This document shows positions 22,237 to 31,937 of a DNA stretch of 64,000 bases, in pieces. The position numbers were made by a program, and so were the translations under genes. Origin of the DNA: Mucilaginibacter sp. PAMC 26640 (GTDB lineage Bacteria > Bacteroidota > Bacteroidia > Sphingobacteriales > Sphingobacteriaceae); contig CP014773.1 of assembly GCA_001596135.1 (NCBI GenBank), positions 310,001 to 374,000 on the forward strand. The letters are read 5' to 3'. Within the stretch, counting starts at the first letter, position 1, and each line of letters opens with the position of its first letter. Under the pieces are notes generated by a model. It was not told where the DNA came from. It did not search any database and worked only from the letters and a program-made list of their open reading frames with translations.

Positions 22237-25083
22237 TTAAAATGGTGGCGGACCACCGGGGCCAGGACCACCCGGACCACCCGGACCGCCGGGACCACCA
22301 GGGCCACCCGGACCAGATGGCTTTGCACCCGCGAATTTTTGTAGCCTGAGTACAAAAGATACCAAAAAGTAACGCCCCAGTCTGTTGGAATTTGTTTGCG
22401 TAACATAACTACCGCTGGATGTTGTAGTGTAACCTGTATTTTGATTGAACACATCATTCACAGCAAAGCGCAGGGTACCAACATTGTTTTTCAAGAAACG
22501 GCGTTCTATGTAAGTGTTTAGTATGTTAGGGTTGGTTGCACCTGTATAACCGTAGTAGAGCTGCTTGCTAAAATCGTAGCTCAGCGTCCAGTCTTTAAAG
22601 AAATAGTTCTTGCCATTGATGCCCAAATTAAGCGTACTGAAGTTATTATTGATGTTAGCCTGTTGCAGTGAGTTGTTTGTTCGGTTAACGGAATAGGTGG
22701 TGCTGGCCTCGGCGTCCACAATATCGGTAATATTGATTCTGAACCTGACACCTTGCGATACAACCAAATTTCTGGCGATGTTCTTTTCGGTAGTAAGCGC
22801 ATAGGAGGCGCTATCTACACTACCGATGTACGACAGGTTATTGTTATAGGCAACATTACCCTGAAAAAACAGGTTGTACTTGCGCTTAGCCCATGGCTTG
22901 GCAAATACGTAAAAGGCATTGGCACCATAATAACCGCTGGCATTTTGGTAAGTCGTAAGGATGGTACCCGCCAGTTTTGGGTCTGGGGCATAGTTTCTGG
23001 GGTAGGTAATTGTATTGGCTACAATCTTATTATCGCTCTGCGTAAAAGACAGGTTGCTGAAAAACACATTTCCCGATGCAAAGTCGAACTTGTTGTACCG
23101 CACAGAAAGTACGTTGTTAAACTCCGGCTTCAGATCGGCGTTTCCGCGTACGGGGTACGATGCGCTGGAGAAATCGGTCACGGGCTGCAGCTGCGTATAA
23201 GTGGGCTGCGTACTGGTACCATTGTAATTTAAACTTAATGATTGGTTTCTTGAAAAGTTATAAATAAACCTCGCATTTGGCGCTACATTAAATGTAGTAA
23301 CCCTGTTTTCCCCGGTAAGTACAGAATTGCCTTCCAGAATGGCAGGTTGTGCTACTACACCTAACGTATAATTGTATTTTTTATCGATGAAACGATAATT
23401 CAACCCAAAACGGTTCGTAGTAAAGGTGTAGTTATAACTATTGGTAAGCAGATCGTAATTATTGCGCACGCCACCAAGGCTTAACGTATCCGTATTTTTA
23501 TCGGCGGTAGTGTATTGGTGTTTGTAGCCGTAGGTAAGCTCGATGTAAGATTTCTTGGCTATCGGTTCTAAATAAGAAATATTGGTACCCACGCTATCGG
23601 TACGGCTGGCGGTGCTGATATATTGATTAAGCGGTGCATTGGCAGCTCCCTCTATATAGGTATAAACCGGGTTTTGATACTGGTTGATGCGGTAGGAACC
23701 CGCCCCTACGTTGATACTAAAGTTGCGGCCTTTTTTGGCAAACCGGTGGTTATACAATACGTTACCCCCATAAGTTGGTGCAGTAGAGTGCAGGTACGAG
23801 TTAAAAGTATAGTCGGAAATGGTACTGCTGGCGTTTACCAATTGATTGGCTGCTGTTTGATTAGTGGTAATACCGGCAAACGCAATTGACGGGGTTATTT
23901 TAAAGTAATTAACAGTATCGGGTTTATACTCGATATTGAAATTAAACCGGTGGTTAATGTTCTCATCCGTTTGAACACTACTTTGTGTATTGGTGCTTGG
24001 GTTAGTTAATGATACATTGTTTTGGATAGTAGTGCTGGTAGTATTTATCGTATTATCGGCAAAGCTGTAACTCCCGTAAACAGTTGTTTTTTTGCCCCAG
24101 CTATCGCGATAGTTAAATCCTACGCTGCGCGCCGTGGTAATACCATTGCCATTGCTGCTGCTAATTCCCGGAGGACCACCGCCACGCGGGCCACCACCAG
24201 CGGGGCCACCAAAGCTAAACAAGTTGGTATTGGTATTATTAAGGTTACCCAATACTGCAATTTGCCTGTTGCCGCTAAAACTAAACAGGTTGGCCTGGGC
24301 CACATATCGGTTACCCTCTTTGCTATTGGGGATACCGGGGATCATATCCTGACCCTCGCCTACACTGGCCTGGCCAAAATATCCGTAATTTTTGCTGGGT
24401 TTTATGGTAATGTTCAGTACTTTTTCGGGCTCGCCACTTTTAACACCAGTGATATTAGCCTGGTCACCATAATCATCAATCACCTGGATACTTTGCACAA
24501 CATCTGCAGGCAGGTTTCGGGTGGCGGTCTTTACATCTCCACCAAAAAAATCCTTACCATTCACCCGCACTTTAGTAATACTTTTCCCTTGTGCGGTTAC
24601 GTTACCATCTTTGTCCACATCAACACCGGGGAGTTTGCGAATCACATCCTCTACTGGTGCGCCTTCTCTAACTTTATAGGCCGCTGCATTAAATTCAACG
24701 GTATCCTCCTTCATTTTTACCGGGTTCACATCAGTAACGGTAACACCGCCGAGCATTCTGATATCAGATTTTAAAATAATTGGCAGCAGCGTAAACGGCG
24801 TAGTGCTATTGTCTAAAGTAAACCGCCGCTTGATAGGTATATAACCGATAGACTGCACAACCAAACTGAATTGATTTACGGTAACGGACCGGAATATGAA
24901 GGCACCATTAGCATCTGTGGTTACAGAGCTGCTGTCTTTTCCGGTAAGTATTTTTATTGTAGTACCCGGCAGGGTTAATCCTGTAGAGTCTTTTACAACG
25001 CCTTTAACATCCCGGCCTGTCTGGGCAAAAACCTGCACATTAAAGAGTAAAGCAATGACGAAGAGTAAGTATTTAAATTTCAT
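22237..25083 (-). CDS. Outer-membrane beta-barrel protein with carboxypeptidase-like domain and Gly-Pro tail
   Basis: I start at ATG 25083 (MKFKYLLFVIALLFNVQVFAQ), giving 948 residues with signal peptide 1-21. Then follow a CarboxypepD_reg-like domain (about 22-110), a plug-like domain with RKLPGVDVDKDGNVTAQGKS near 140-160, and a long barrel of the TonB-receptor-like OMP_b-brl type to residue about 920. Unusual parts are a Gly/Pro/Arg loop near 295-310 and a tail of PGG repeats at the very end. The barrel is probably for uptake or adhesion; substrate unknown. A LytS/LytTR pair is transcribed divergently from 25338 and may control it. Confidence 0.85.
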   Translation of the reverse strand: MKFKYLLFVIALLFNVQVFAQTGRDVKGVVKDSTGLTLPGTTIKILTGKDSSSVTTDANGAFIFRSVTVNQFSLVVQSIGYIPIKRRFTLDNSTTPFTLLPIILKSDIRMLGGVTVTDVNPVKMKEDTVEFNAAAYKVREGAPVEDVIRKLPGVDVDKDGNVTAQGKSITKVRVNGKDFFGGDVKTATRNLPADVVQSIQVIDDYGDQANITGVKSGEPEKVLNITIKPSKNYGYFGQASVGEGQDMIPGIPNSKEGNRYVAQANLFSFSGNRQIAVLGNLNNTNTNLFSFGGPAGGGPRGGGPPGISSSNGNGITTARSVGFNYRDSWGKKTTVYGSYSFADNTINTTSTTIQNNVSLTNPSTNTQSSVQTDENINHRFNFNIEYKPDTVNYFKITPSIAFAGITTNQTAANQLVNASSTISDYTFNSYLHSTAPTYGGNVLYNHRFAKKGRNFSINVGAGSYRINQYQNPVYTYIEGAANAPLNQYISTASRTDSVGTNISYLEPIAKKSYIELTYGYKHQYTTADKNTDTLSLGGVRNNYDLLTNSYNYTFTTNRFGLNYRFIDKKYNYTLGVVAQPAILEGNSVLTGENRVTTFNVAPNARFIYNFSRNQSLSLNYNGTSTQPTYTQLQPVTDFSSASYPVRGNADLKPEFNNVLSVRYNKFDFASGNVFFSNLSFTQSDNKIVANTITYPRNYAPDPKLAGTILTTYQNASGYYGANAFYVFAKPWAKRKYNLFFQGNVAYNNNLSYIGSVDSASYALTTEKNIARNLVVSQGVRFRINITDIVDAEASTTYSVNRTNNSLQQANINNNFSTLNLGINGKNYFFKDWTLSYDFSKQLYYGYTGATNPNILNTYIERRFLKNNVGTLRFAVNDVFNQNTGYTTTSSGSYVTQTNSNRLGRYFLVSFVLRLQKFAGAKPSGPGGPGGPGGPGGPGGPGPGGPPPF
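22246..22316 (-). repeat. Tandem 9-bp repeat encoding a Gly-Gly-Pro tail
   Basis: GGACCACCC-type units run in tandem here and give successive Gly-Pro-Gly triplets at the C-terminus of the barrel protein. Unit copies differ slightly (CCGGGACC, CCAGGGCC), as expected for an in-frame minisatellite prone to copy-number change. Confidence 0.7.
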
Positions 25084-25337
25084 ATATGTTTTGCTGATAT
25101 ACAAAACAATGCGTCTGCCGGGACCTAATAAAACGCGATAGACAGGCATATTGGATACATAGACCGAAACCCGGTTTTAACCGATGAAGCCGCTGACACT
25201 ATTGCAAACGGCAAAATTTACCGTTAGCCGGGCCGCATTGGTCTTTCATCGGTAAATCAGGGCTCCCGGAAGAATTTGATTGCAATGATACCGCCAGCTT
25301 TTGTAATATTGTAACATACTGTAAACCAATAAAGGAC

Positions 25338-26411
25338 ATGCTCCTTCAAAAATCAAAAAGCACATTAGTAAATATCCTTATTCAAACATTGATATGGATA
25401 GTGCTGGGTAATGTGTTGTTATTTTACCAGCCATTTTTTCATGATATAGCGGTGCCTTATCAATATTGGATAAAACAAACCTTTGTATTTGCCATGCTGG
25501 TGGGCGCCTACTATTTAAATGCCAATGTGCTGGTGCCAAAACTGCTCCTTAAAAAGCGCACGGGTTTGTACTTCGTTGTAGTAGCTGTTATCATCATAGG
25601 CATAATGTTCATTGCTGGCTTCGCTGATAGGCTTTTAGAACTTCGCAGGTTGTTTGAGGAAGCCTTTCATAAACGTGGCCCGGAGCGGGGCGGTGGTGGC
25701 CGTAAGGGTTACTTTGATATTTTTCTTATTACCATTTCCTCATTGGTGATCGGTATCAGCACCAGTGTAAAAACCACCCAAAGCTGGCAAAAGAATAAAG
25801 AACTACAGCAAGAGATGGAAGCCGATAAGCTCAGTTCAGAACTTTCGTTTTTAAAAGCACAGATCAATCCGCACTTTTTTTTTAACACGCTTAATAACAT
25901 CTACGCGCTTACCTTAATCAATGTAGAAACATCCCGCACAGCGTTGCACCAGCTTTCGCGCATGATGCGCTATGTGCTTTACGATACACAAAACAGTACG
26001 GCGTTGCTGAGCCAGGAGGTCGCCTTTGTAAAAGACTATATCAGCCTGATGCAGCTCCGCTTAACCGAGAAGGTTACAATTGATTACCTTGCGCCGGCTT
26101 CACTTCACGAATTCCCGGTAGCGCCAATGTTATTTTTGCCGTTTGTAGAGAACGCTTTTAAGCATGGTGTAAGCGATACCTTGCCGAGTACCATTACTAT
26201 CCAAATTAAACAGGACGACAATAAAGTTACACTGCTGGTGAAAAATGGTATCTTTAAAAAACAAGGTGACGACCTGGAAGATAATAAAGGCATAGGCTTG
26301 AACAACACCATCCGCCGCCTTGACCTCTTGTACCCGGCCAAGCACATCCTTGATGTAACCGAAAATAAAGCCGAAAATACTTACACGGTAATCTTAACGC
26401 TCTCTTTGTAA
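25338..26411 (+). CDS. LytS-type sensor histidine kinase
   Basis: 357 residues. Four hydrophobic segments between residues 10 and 145 form the sensor part, with a Gly/Arg-rich loop (GPERGGGGRKG, about 114-124) between the third and fourth. The His_kinase domain has phosphoacceptor His 179 in QINPHFFFNTLNN, and the ATPase part shows FVENAFKHG near 275 and GIGLNNT near 315. It works with the response regulator that begins one base after its stop. Divergent from the barrel protein gene, which it may regulate in response to an envelope signal. Confidence 0.93.
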   Translation: MLLQKSKSTLVNILIQTLIWIVLGNVLLFYQPFFHDIAVPYQYWIKQTFVFAMLVGAYYLNANVLVPKLLLKKRTGLYFVVVAVIIIGIMFIAGFADRLLELRRLFEEAFHKRGPERGGGGRKGYFDIFLITISSLVIGISTSVKTTQSWQKNKELQQEMEADKLSSELSFLKAQINPHFFFNTLNNIYALTLINVETSRTALHQLSRMMRYVLYDTQNSTALLSQEVAFVKDYISLMQLRLTEKVTIDYLAPASLHEFPVAPMLFLPFVENAFKHGVSDTLPSTITIQIKQDDNKVTLLVKNGIFKKQGDDLEDNKGIGLNNTIRRLDLLYPAKHILDVTENKAENTYTVILTLSL

Positions 26412-26412
26412 C

Positions 26413-27171
26413 ATGACCATAAATTGCATAGCTGTTGATGATGAGCCATTAGCCCTCGGCATGGTTTGCGCATTTATCAACCAAACACCTTTCTTAAACC
26501 TTGTTGGGCAATATAGTAGCGCAGTTGAGGCTCTTGGCGGCTTGCAGCAGCACAAAGTTGATCTGATATTTTTGGACATCCAGATGCCCAATCTAAACGG
26601 TATCGAACTGGCCCGTGTATTGGATGGGCGCGGTGTAAACAAACCGCGCATAATTTTCACCACCGCGTATAATCAGTTTGCTTTGGAAGGCTACCGGGTA
26701 GATGCACTGGATTATCTGCTGAAACCTTTTAATTACGAAGAGTTTTTGCATGCGGCTAACAAAGCCCTGGCGTATGCTGAACTGTTGCAAAAATCTAAAA
26801 ATTCACCTCCCCAACCGATAGATGCGCCTGCGGTAGCCGAAAAGGTTGAAGACGATTACCTTTTTATCAAAGTAGAGTATCAACTGGTACGTATAGCTTT
26901 AAGCGATATCTTATACCTGGAAAGCTTAAAGGATTATGTAAAGGTTTACCTGCATAATGCAGAAAAAGCGATCCTTACGCTAAGCAGCCTGAAGGCGCTG
27001 GAAGAAAAACTACCCTCAAAGCGTTTCATGCGGGTGCATCGCTCCTTTATCGTTTCACTGGATAAAATTAATTCTATCACCCGCAACGCTTTGCAAATCG
27101 GTAAGATCAACATCACCGTGGGAGATCAGTATAAAGATGCGTTTAACCAGTTTCTGAGTCGCTGGGTTTAG
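26413..27171 (+). CDS. LytTR-family response regulator
   Basis: 252 residues: receiver domain 1-115 with Asp 9/10, phosphoacceptor Asp 55 (LDIQMPN) and Lys 104 (LLKPF), then a LytTR DNA-binding domain (about 145-250; LEKYV-like DYVKVYL and MRVHRSFIVS segments). The start is one base after the kinase stop, so translation is coupled. The last 29 bases overlap the 3' end of the polysaccharide deacetylase gene on the opposite strand. Direct targets are not known; the divergent barrel gene is the first candidate. Confidence 0.93.
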   Translation: MTINCIAVDDEPLALGMVCAFINQTPFLNLVGQYSSAVEALGGLQQHKVDLIFLDIQMPNLNGIELARVLDGRGVNKPRIIFTTAYNQFALEGYRVDALDYLLKPFNYEEFLHAANKALAYAELLQKSKNSPPQPIDAPAVAEKVEDDYLFIKVEYQLVRIALSDILYLESLKDYVKVYLHNAEKAILTLSSLKALEEKLPSKRFMRVHRSFIVSLDKINSITRNALQIGKINITVGDQYKDAFNQFLSRWV

Positions 27172-27973
27172 CAGAATTATGCTTTAAAGGTAGAACCTCT
27201 TTAGGAATAGCATCTACAAAATCGCCTGTACGGGCAAATTGATAGCCCTTTGCCTGCGCCCAATCAATGTAGGCCTTTATCTTTCTGGCGAATGACAGTC
27301 CGGATGTATTGGCAACATATTTTGGCACGCCATAGCGCTCATCTTTTATATCAACAAATTCCCAGGGATGAAAATACAGGTTAAGGTAGCCATCTTTTTT
27401 ATGGGTGATCCGGCTCATCCATTTTAACATACCTAAAGGCAGCATATGGAAGCTGAGCCAGAACAGTGGGAACCGGATGAATGGTGATACGGAAGCTGGC
27501 AACTGCAGCACGCTACTCCTGTAAAACCACTTTCGGGGTTGCTTAAAATTATTGTAGCGCCCGGGGATCCAGGTAGGGTTAATAGAAGAGTTGTAGCTGT
27601 ATCCTGCGGCCGCAATTTCACTTTCATCAACCGCCATCATCCTGGCCATCCTGAAGCCTTTTACTGCCGTACCAGAAAGGCTTTCTAATACTTGTTTGGA
27701 TTGCGTCAAATGCTCCGGCGCAAAATCAGAATGGTAATAGCCATGCGAGGCAAGTTCATGCCCGTCGCTAATAATTTCTCTGATGAGATCCGGCCGGTTG
27801 GTGGCAAAGTTTGCGGTACAAAAAATGGTAGCTTTAATATTTCTCTCCCTCAAAATCCTCATGATGATTTGAGTGCCGGTAGTTGATATGGACAGCTGTT
27901 CATCAAAAGGAATTGTTTTGCCATATTCAAATGGCATATCGAACTCCTCTACATCAAACCCTAACAAGATCAT
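27143..27973 (-). CDS. Polysaccharide deacetylase family protein
   Basis: I start at ATG 27973 (MILLGFDVEEFD) because the residues further upstream are not protein-like, giving 276 residues. The NodB fold is shown by FDVEEFD near 5-11 (metal Asp), HELASHGYYHSDF near 80-92 (the two metal-binding His) and YFHPWEF near 205-211 (active-site His). It would remove acetyl groups from a cell-wall or exopolysaccharide. It overlaps the glycosyltransferase gene upstream by 20 bases and the response-regulator gene on the other strand by 29 bases. Confidence 0.88.
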   Translation of the reverse strand: MILLGFDVEEFDMPFEYGKTIPFDEQLSISTTGTQIIMRILRERNIKATIFCTANFATNRPDLIREIISDGHELASHGYYHSDFAPEHLTQSKQVLESLSGTAVKGFRMARMMAVDESEIAAAGYSYNSSINPTWIPGRYNNFKQPRKWFYRSSVLQLPASVSPFIRFPLFWLSFHMLPLGMLKWMSRITHKKDGYLNLYFHPWEFVDIKDERYGVPKYVANTSGLSFARKIKAYIDWAQAKGYQFARTGDFVDAIPKEVLPLKHNSAKPSDSETG

Positions 27974-28922
27974 TTGTAACGTGTAAAAGGTTTGTAGAAC
28001 GGATAACAAAATTAGGTCGGTGCTTGGACTGCATAAAGATTTTGCCCACATATACCCCAATAATGCTCAATACCAATAACTGGATGCCGCCAAAAAATAC
28101 AATTGTAGCAATGATTGAGGCCCAGCCCGACACCGCATAACCGGCAGCGTAGCTGATTAATACATAGGGAATATATAAAATTGCCAAAAACGATACCGAT
28201 AAGCCCAATGCCGTAACACAGTACAGCGGCCGCGCACTAAAAGCCATAATGCTGCTCACAGCTAGTTTCACCAAACCTGCAAGGGAATAGCTTGCTTCGC
28301 CGGTGTGCCGTTCAGCCGGAGTGTAAGGGATGCCAATTTGCTTGTAGCCCGTCCATTTGATGATACCACGAAGGAAAATTTCGTACTCATCTATCTGCTT
28401 TAGCTGCTTAACTACCTTCTCATCCATCAACCTGAAATCAGCCGTACCGTCTTCCAGTTTGATATCTGAGAGCATATTGATGCCTTTGTAAAACAGGTTG
28501 GAAGTTATCTTTTGATGCGCTTTAACATGTGGGTTGGCATTTTCGCGATAGGTATAGATGATATCGTACCCTTTTTCCCAATAATCGAGCATTTGCAGGA
28601 TCATTTGCGGAGGATGCTGCATATCGGCATCCATAGTAATTACAGCATCACCCGTAGCCACACCTATGCCGGCTTTTAAGGCATTATCTTTACCAAAATT
28701 ACGGGATAGTTCTATAAAATAAACGTTGGGGAACAGCTCGGCATTAACTTTAAGTTCGTTCAGCGTATGATCTGTACTGCCGTCATCAACAAAAAATAGT
28801 TCAAATAGATAAGGCAGGGCAGCTAAAGTATCGGTAATAGAACGGATTAGAAAACTGATATTGTTTTGCTCGTTATGGCAAGGTATAACGATAGAGATCT
28901 TCTTGGGTAAGGAAAGATTCAT
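27954..28922 (-). CDS. Glycosyltransferase family 2, undecaprenyl-type membrane transferase
   Basis: 322 residues. The N-terminal GT-A domain has IVIPCHNE near 11-18, FVDDGSTD near 46-53 and the DXD motif MDADMQHPP near 95-103; the C-terminus has two membrane segments near 235-262 and 275-300, the GtrB/DPM1 layout. Such enzymes move a sugar from a nucleotide donor to a polyprenyl phosphate at the inner membrane. The overlap with the deacetylase suggests a joint role in modifying a surface glycan. Stops at 27954. Confidence 0.9.
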   Translation of the reverse strand: MNLSLPKKISIVIPCHNEQNNISFLIRSITDTLAALPYLFELFFVDDGSTDHTLNELKVNAELFPNVYFIELSRNFGKDNALKAGIGVATGDAVITMDADMQHPPQMILQMLDYWEKGYDIIYTYRENANPHVKAHQKITSNLFYKGINMLSDIKLEDGTADFRLMDEKVVKQLKQIDEYEIFLRGIIKWTGYKQIGIPYTPAERHTGEASYSLAGLVKLAVSSIMAFSARPLYCVTALGLSVSFLAILYIPYVLISYAAGYAVSGWASIIATIVFFGGIQLLVLSIIGVYVGKIFMQSKHRPNFVIRSTNLLHVTNDLVRV

Positions 28923-29146
28923 AGGCGTAATAACAATCGCTGGCGTACGACAGGCTTTGGCTTAGGCTACCAGTAATTTATTGTAATGTTTAATTAATAT
29001 AGTTGGTTTGCAATCCGGCTGTATCTCTAATTGGGCTAAATCAGCAACAATCAAACATGCAACTTTCTTGTTACAAATTTAGGTATTAAACAATATTTAA
29101 TATGCAATATTAAATAAAAAATATCACATCCAATTCTGGATGCAAA

Positions 29147-30334
29147 TCAGTCCAGCAACATTGTTTTATCCCTTAGTTCAGAGCTGAACAGTGAAAAGTG
29201 ACGGGTCAAAGTTTCATAGATAATCTTCAGCCAGATGAGCAGGCATGGTATAGCTTTTAGCTTATACGGCTTTATATAGGTATTTCGGATGTATTTAGGA
29301 AAAAGATCTGAGGGTGATAGGCTGGTGATAAGTAATGCCAAAACCAGTAATACAATTTCAAAACGGGTTATCGGCCTATCCAAATTACTATACCAAATGG
29401 CAACCCCTGCAAACGCTATGATGTAAGTAGGTGACTCCGAACCGCTACTATATATCACCGCAAAAATCAAAGCAGAAGATACGATAAGCAGTTGAAAGGC
29501 AGTGGAGTGAAAGCTTTTCATCCGGAGGTATGACAAACCAAAAAGTAACAGCGCAGGGATGATGATTATTATGTTTTTAAGCGCTGGATAGTTTAAAATT
29601 TTGCGAAAAAAACCCATCACACAAATATCCTGCATGGCCGAATTTTCGTTCGCGGCATTCTTGTCCACAATATCATAATACCAATCTTTATACGTTTGAA
29701 TAATGAATGATGGCGACGAGATAATCATCGGCAGCACAAATAACACTACCGACCAGAATGCCATACCGGCAATGAATTTGATCTTATGGTTTGAAAAGAA
29801 AAAGAAAGCAAGGCCTACAATGCCGTAGAGCTTTATAAAAGTGCCTAACACGATCATTAATGCGGCCCAAAAATCCTGCTCGCGTTTAATAAAATTATAA
29901 CTCAAAATAATTAGCCCGGCCACCATGGGGTTAGTTTGCACACTGGCAGAAGCCGTCATCAACTCATGTGCACAGATCAACAAAACCACCAGGTATTGGT
30001 TATCCTGCAAAGGCAATAGCTGAATGGCTTTAAAAAGAATGAAGGCGTTAAACATTACCCAAAGCAAAATCCCTATACTATCCGGCAGGTAGGTAAATGG
30101 CGCAATAACCAAAGAAAATACCGGCCCGTAATGGTTCAGATCGTAGTAATGCTCCGGATAAACAAGATATAAATTTTGCTCGTGCAGCGTGTGGAAGAAA
30201 TTGAACTTAAATATGGTGTAATTGTTAAAACCCTGATGAACCAAAATCTGCTTTAATACAATAAGAAAGCTGAGGCCAAAATACAGCGAATAAACAAAGG
30301 GTTTATTATAAATAAGGCGGGATAATCTTTGCAT
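29147..30334 (-). CDS. Glycosyltransferase family 87-like membrane protein
   Basis: 395 residues, ten or so hydrophobic segments, with DLNHYGPVFSLVIAPFTYLPD near 66-86 in the first periplasmic loop, where GT87 (DUF2029) mannosyltransferases carry their acidic catalytic residue, and FIKLYGIVGLAFFF in the middle. It would use a polyprenyl-linked sugar. Same direction as the GT2 and deacetylase genes but separated by 224 bases. Acceptor unknown. Confidence 0.75.
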   Translation of the reverse strand: MQRLSRLIYNKPFVYSLYFGLSFLIVLKQILVHQGFNNYTIFKFNFFHTLHEQNLYLVYPEHYYDLNHYGPVFSLVIAPFTYLPDSIGILLWVMFNAFILFKAIQLLPLQDNQYLVVLLICAHELMTASASVQTNPMVAGLIILSYNFIKREQDFWAALMIVLGTFIKLYGIVGLAFFFFSNHKIKFIAGMAFWSVVLFVLPMIISSPSFIIQTYKDWYYDIVDKNAANENSAMQDICVMGFFRKILNYPALKNIIIIIPALLLFGLSYLRMKSFHSTAFQLLIVSSALIFAVIYSSGSESPTYIIAFAGVAIWYSNLDRPITRFEIVLLVLALLITSLSPSDLFPKYIRNTYIKPYKLKAIPCLLIWLKIIYETLTRHFSLFSSELRDKTMLLD

Positions 30335-30451
30335 ATATAGTTAGGCCGCGCAAATATAATATTATGCAGGATACAAAAATGCCTTCGGGACCATCTAAAT
30401 AATAAAGTATCTAAACATGCTTAAACATCTGATATCATTTAATATAATTTA

Positions 30452-31003
30452 ATGTCTGCTAACCTACAAAAAACAACTTTTGCCAACGGCTGCTTTTGGT
30501 GTACCGAGGCCATCTTTCAATTAATAAAGGGAGTAACCAAAGTAACATCGGGTTATATGGGCGGAACCACACAAAACCCATCCTATATGGAAATCTGCAA
30601 TGGTAAAACCGGCTATGCGGAAGTGGTGAACCTTGAATTTGATGCGGATGTTATTTCATTTGCAGATCTGCTGCTGGTGTTTTTCAAAACCCACAACCCA
30701 ACCCTGCTCAACAGACAGGGTAATGACGTTGGCACCCAATACCGTTCTGCTATTTTTTACCATACCGAAGAGCAGAAACAGCAAGCGGAAACAATGATGA
30801 AACAACTTGAAGCTGAGCAAGTATTTGACAAACCTATTGTAACCCAAATCACAACGGCGGGAGAATTTTATAAAGCTGAAGAGAAACACCAGAATTATTA
30901 CAGCAGCAATCCTATGAAATTATATTGCGCTTCTGTTATCCAGCCAAAGCTGCACAAATTCGCGAAAGAATTTACTGATAAAATAAAGCCGGAATTATTA
31001 TAA
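30452..31003 (+). CDS. msrA: Peptide methionine sulfoxide reductase MsrA
   Basis: 183 residues. The active-site motif GCFWC sits at residues 13-17, with catalytic Cys 14; MGGTTQNPSY near 36-45 and QYRSAIFYH near 90-98 are the usual supporting motifs. It repairs S-methionine sulfoxide in proteins in the cytoplasm. The recycling Cys is likely the later one near 155. The next gene begins 25 bases after the stop, so it may be co-transcribed with the acid phosphatase. Confidence 0.97.
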   Translation: MSANLQKTTFANGCFWCTEAIFQLIKGVTKVTSGYMGGTTQNPSYMEICNGKTGYAEVVNLEFDADVISFADLLLVFFKTHNPTLLNRQGNDVGTQYRSAIFYHTEEQKQQAETMMKQLEAEQVFDKPIVTQITTAGEFYKAEEKHQNYYSSNPMKLYCASVIQPKLHKFAKEFTDKIKPELL

Positions 31004-31027
31004 TCGCCATATTTGCTTATCGCAGCT

Positions 31028-31840
31028 ATGAAAAAAAACACCGCCTTGTTAGCAGCCGCTATTTTATTAAGCGCCTGCTCGGTTTCCAAAAAAACCGAAA
31101 GTATTTCCATGGCCAATAGCGGCAAGGTTTGGTCATCACTTTGGCAACAGCGCTCTTCCGAGTATAAAGCGCTTTGTTTTCAAGCCTATAATTTGGCTAA
31201 AATGCGTTTGAATGAGATCGTTCGCAATGAAGGCGGCAAGCCCTATGCCGTAGTTACCGATATTGACGAAACCGTTTTAGATAACAGCCCGTACGATGCC
31301 ATGCGCGCAACAGGTAACCTTGATTACAGCTTTGACACCTGGAAAAGCTGGACAGCAAAAGCAATAGCTGATACCGTACCAGGAGCACCGTCGTTTTTTA
31401 AGTATGCGGCATCAAAAGGGGTGGCTGTGTTTTACGTTACCAACCGTGCCGAAGAAGAAAAAGCGGCCACCATAAAAAACCTGCAATTATATGGCATGCC
31501 TAATGCAGATGATGCCCACGTTTTAATGAAGCAAACCTCTTCCAGCAAAGAAAGCCGCCGGCAAACCGTGTTATCAACTTACAATATTGCCCTACTGTGC
31601 GGCGATAACCTGCCAGATTTTGATGCTTTGTATGATGCTGTAAACGGTGTTAAAGCCAGCGAACAAAGCCGCCAGGCCACAACGGAAAAACTAAAAAAAG
31701 AATTTGGCAGCAAATACATCATCATCCCCAACCCTGCTTACGGCGATTGGGAGAATGCCCTGTTTGATAATAATAGCAAACTCACTAATGCACAAAAGGA
31801 TTCGGCATTGCGGGTTAAGCTTAAGACTGATAAACCATAG
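31028..31840 (+). CDS. HAD-type acid phosphatase lipoprotein (5'-nucleotidase e(P4) family)
   Basis: Start at ATG 31028 (MKKNTALLAAAILLSACSVSKK), 270 residues, with a lipobox LSAC at Cys 17. The DxD motif VTDIDETVLDNSPYD near 82-96 gives the nucleophile and general-acid Asp residues; YVTNRAEEEK near 142 and GDNLPDF near 195 are motifs II and IV. Class C acid phosphatases of this kind dephosphorylate nucleotides at the outer membrane and can help take up NAD-type nucleotides. Directly downstream of msrA. Confidence 0.9.
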   Translation: MKKNTALLAAAILLSACSVSKKTESISMANSGKVWSSLWQQRSSEYKALCFQAYNLAKMRLNEIVRNEGGKPYAVVTDIDETVLDNSPYDAMRATGNLDYSFDTWKSWTAKAIADTVPGAPSFFKYAASKGVAVFYVTNRAEEEKAATIKNLQLYGMPNADDAHVLMKQTSSSKESRRQTVLSTYNIALLCGDNLPDFDALYDAVNGVKASEQSRQATTEKLKKEFGSKYIIIPNPAYGDWENALFDNNSKLTNAQKDSALRVKLKTDKP

Positions 31841-31937
31841 CTGACAGTGTTGGTGTCCTGGTGACTGCTGTGTTAAGCTTTTGTTAAGTAAGATAAATGC
31901 CACTGCTAAATTGGTAATTTTGGATACATCGATTAAA

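Noticed and set aside
22246..22316. Short tandem repeats considered as a CRISPR array
   Set aside because: Nine-base units in frame with the barrel gene, no spacers; they encode a Gly-Gly-Pro tail.
29094..29116. A/T-only palindrome (TATTTAATAT with its complement)
   Set aside because: Low-complexity A/T sequence; ten pairs without G or C are likely by chance in this region.
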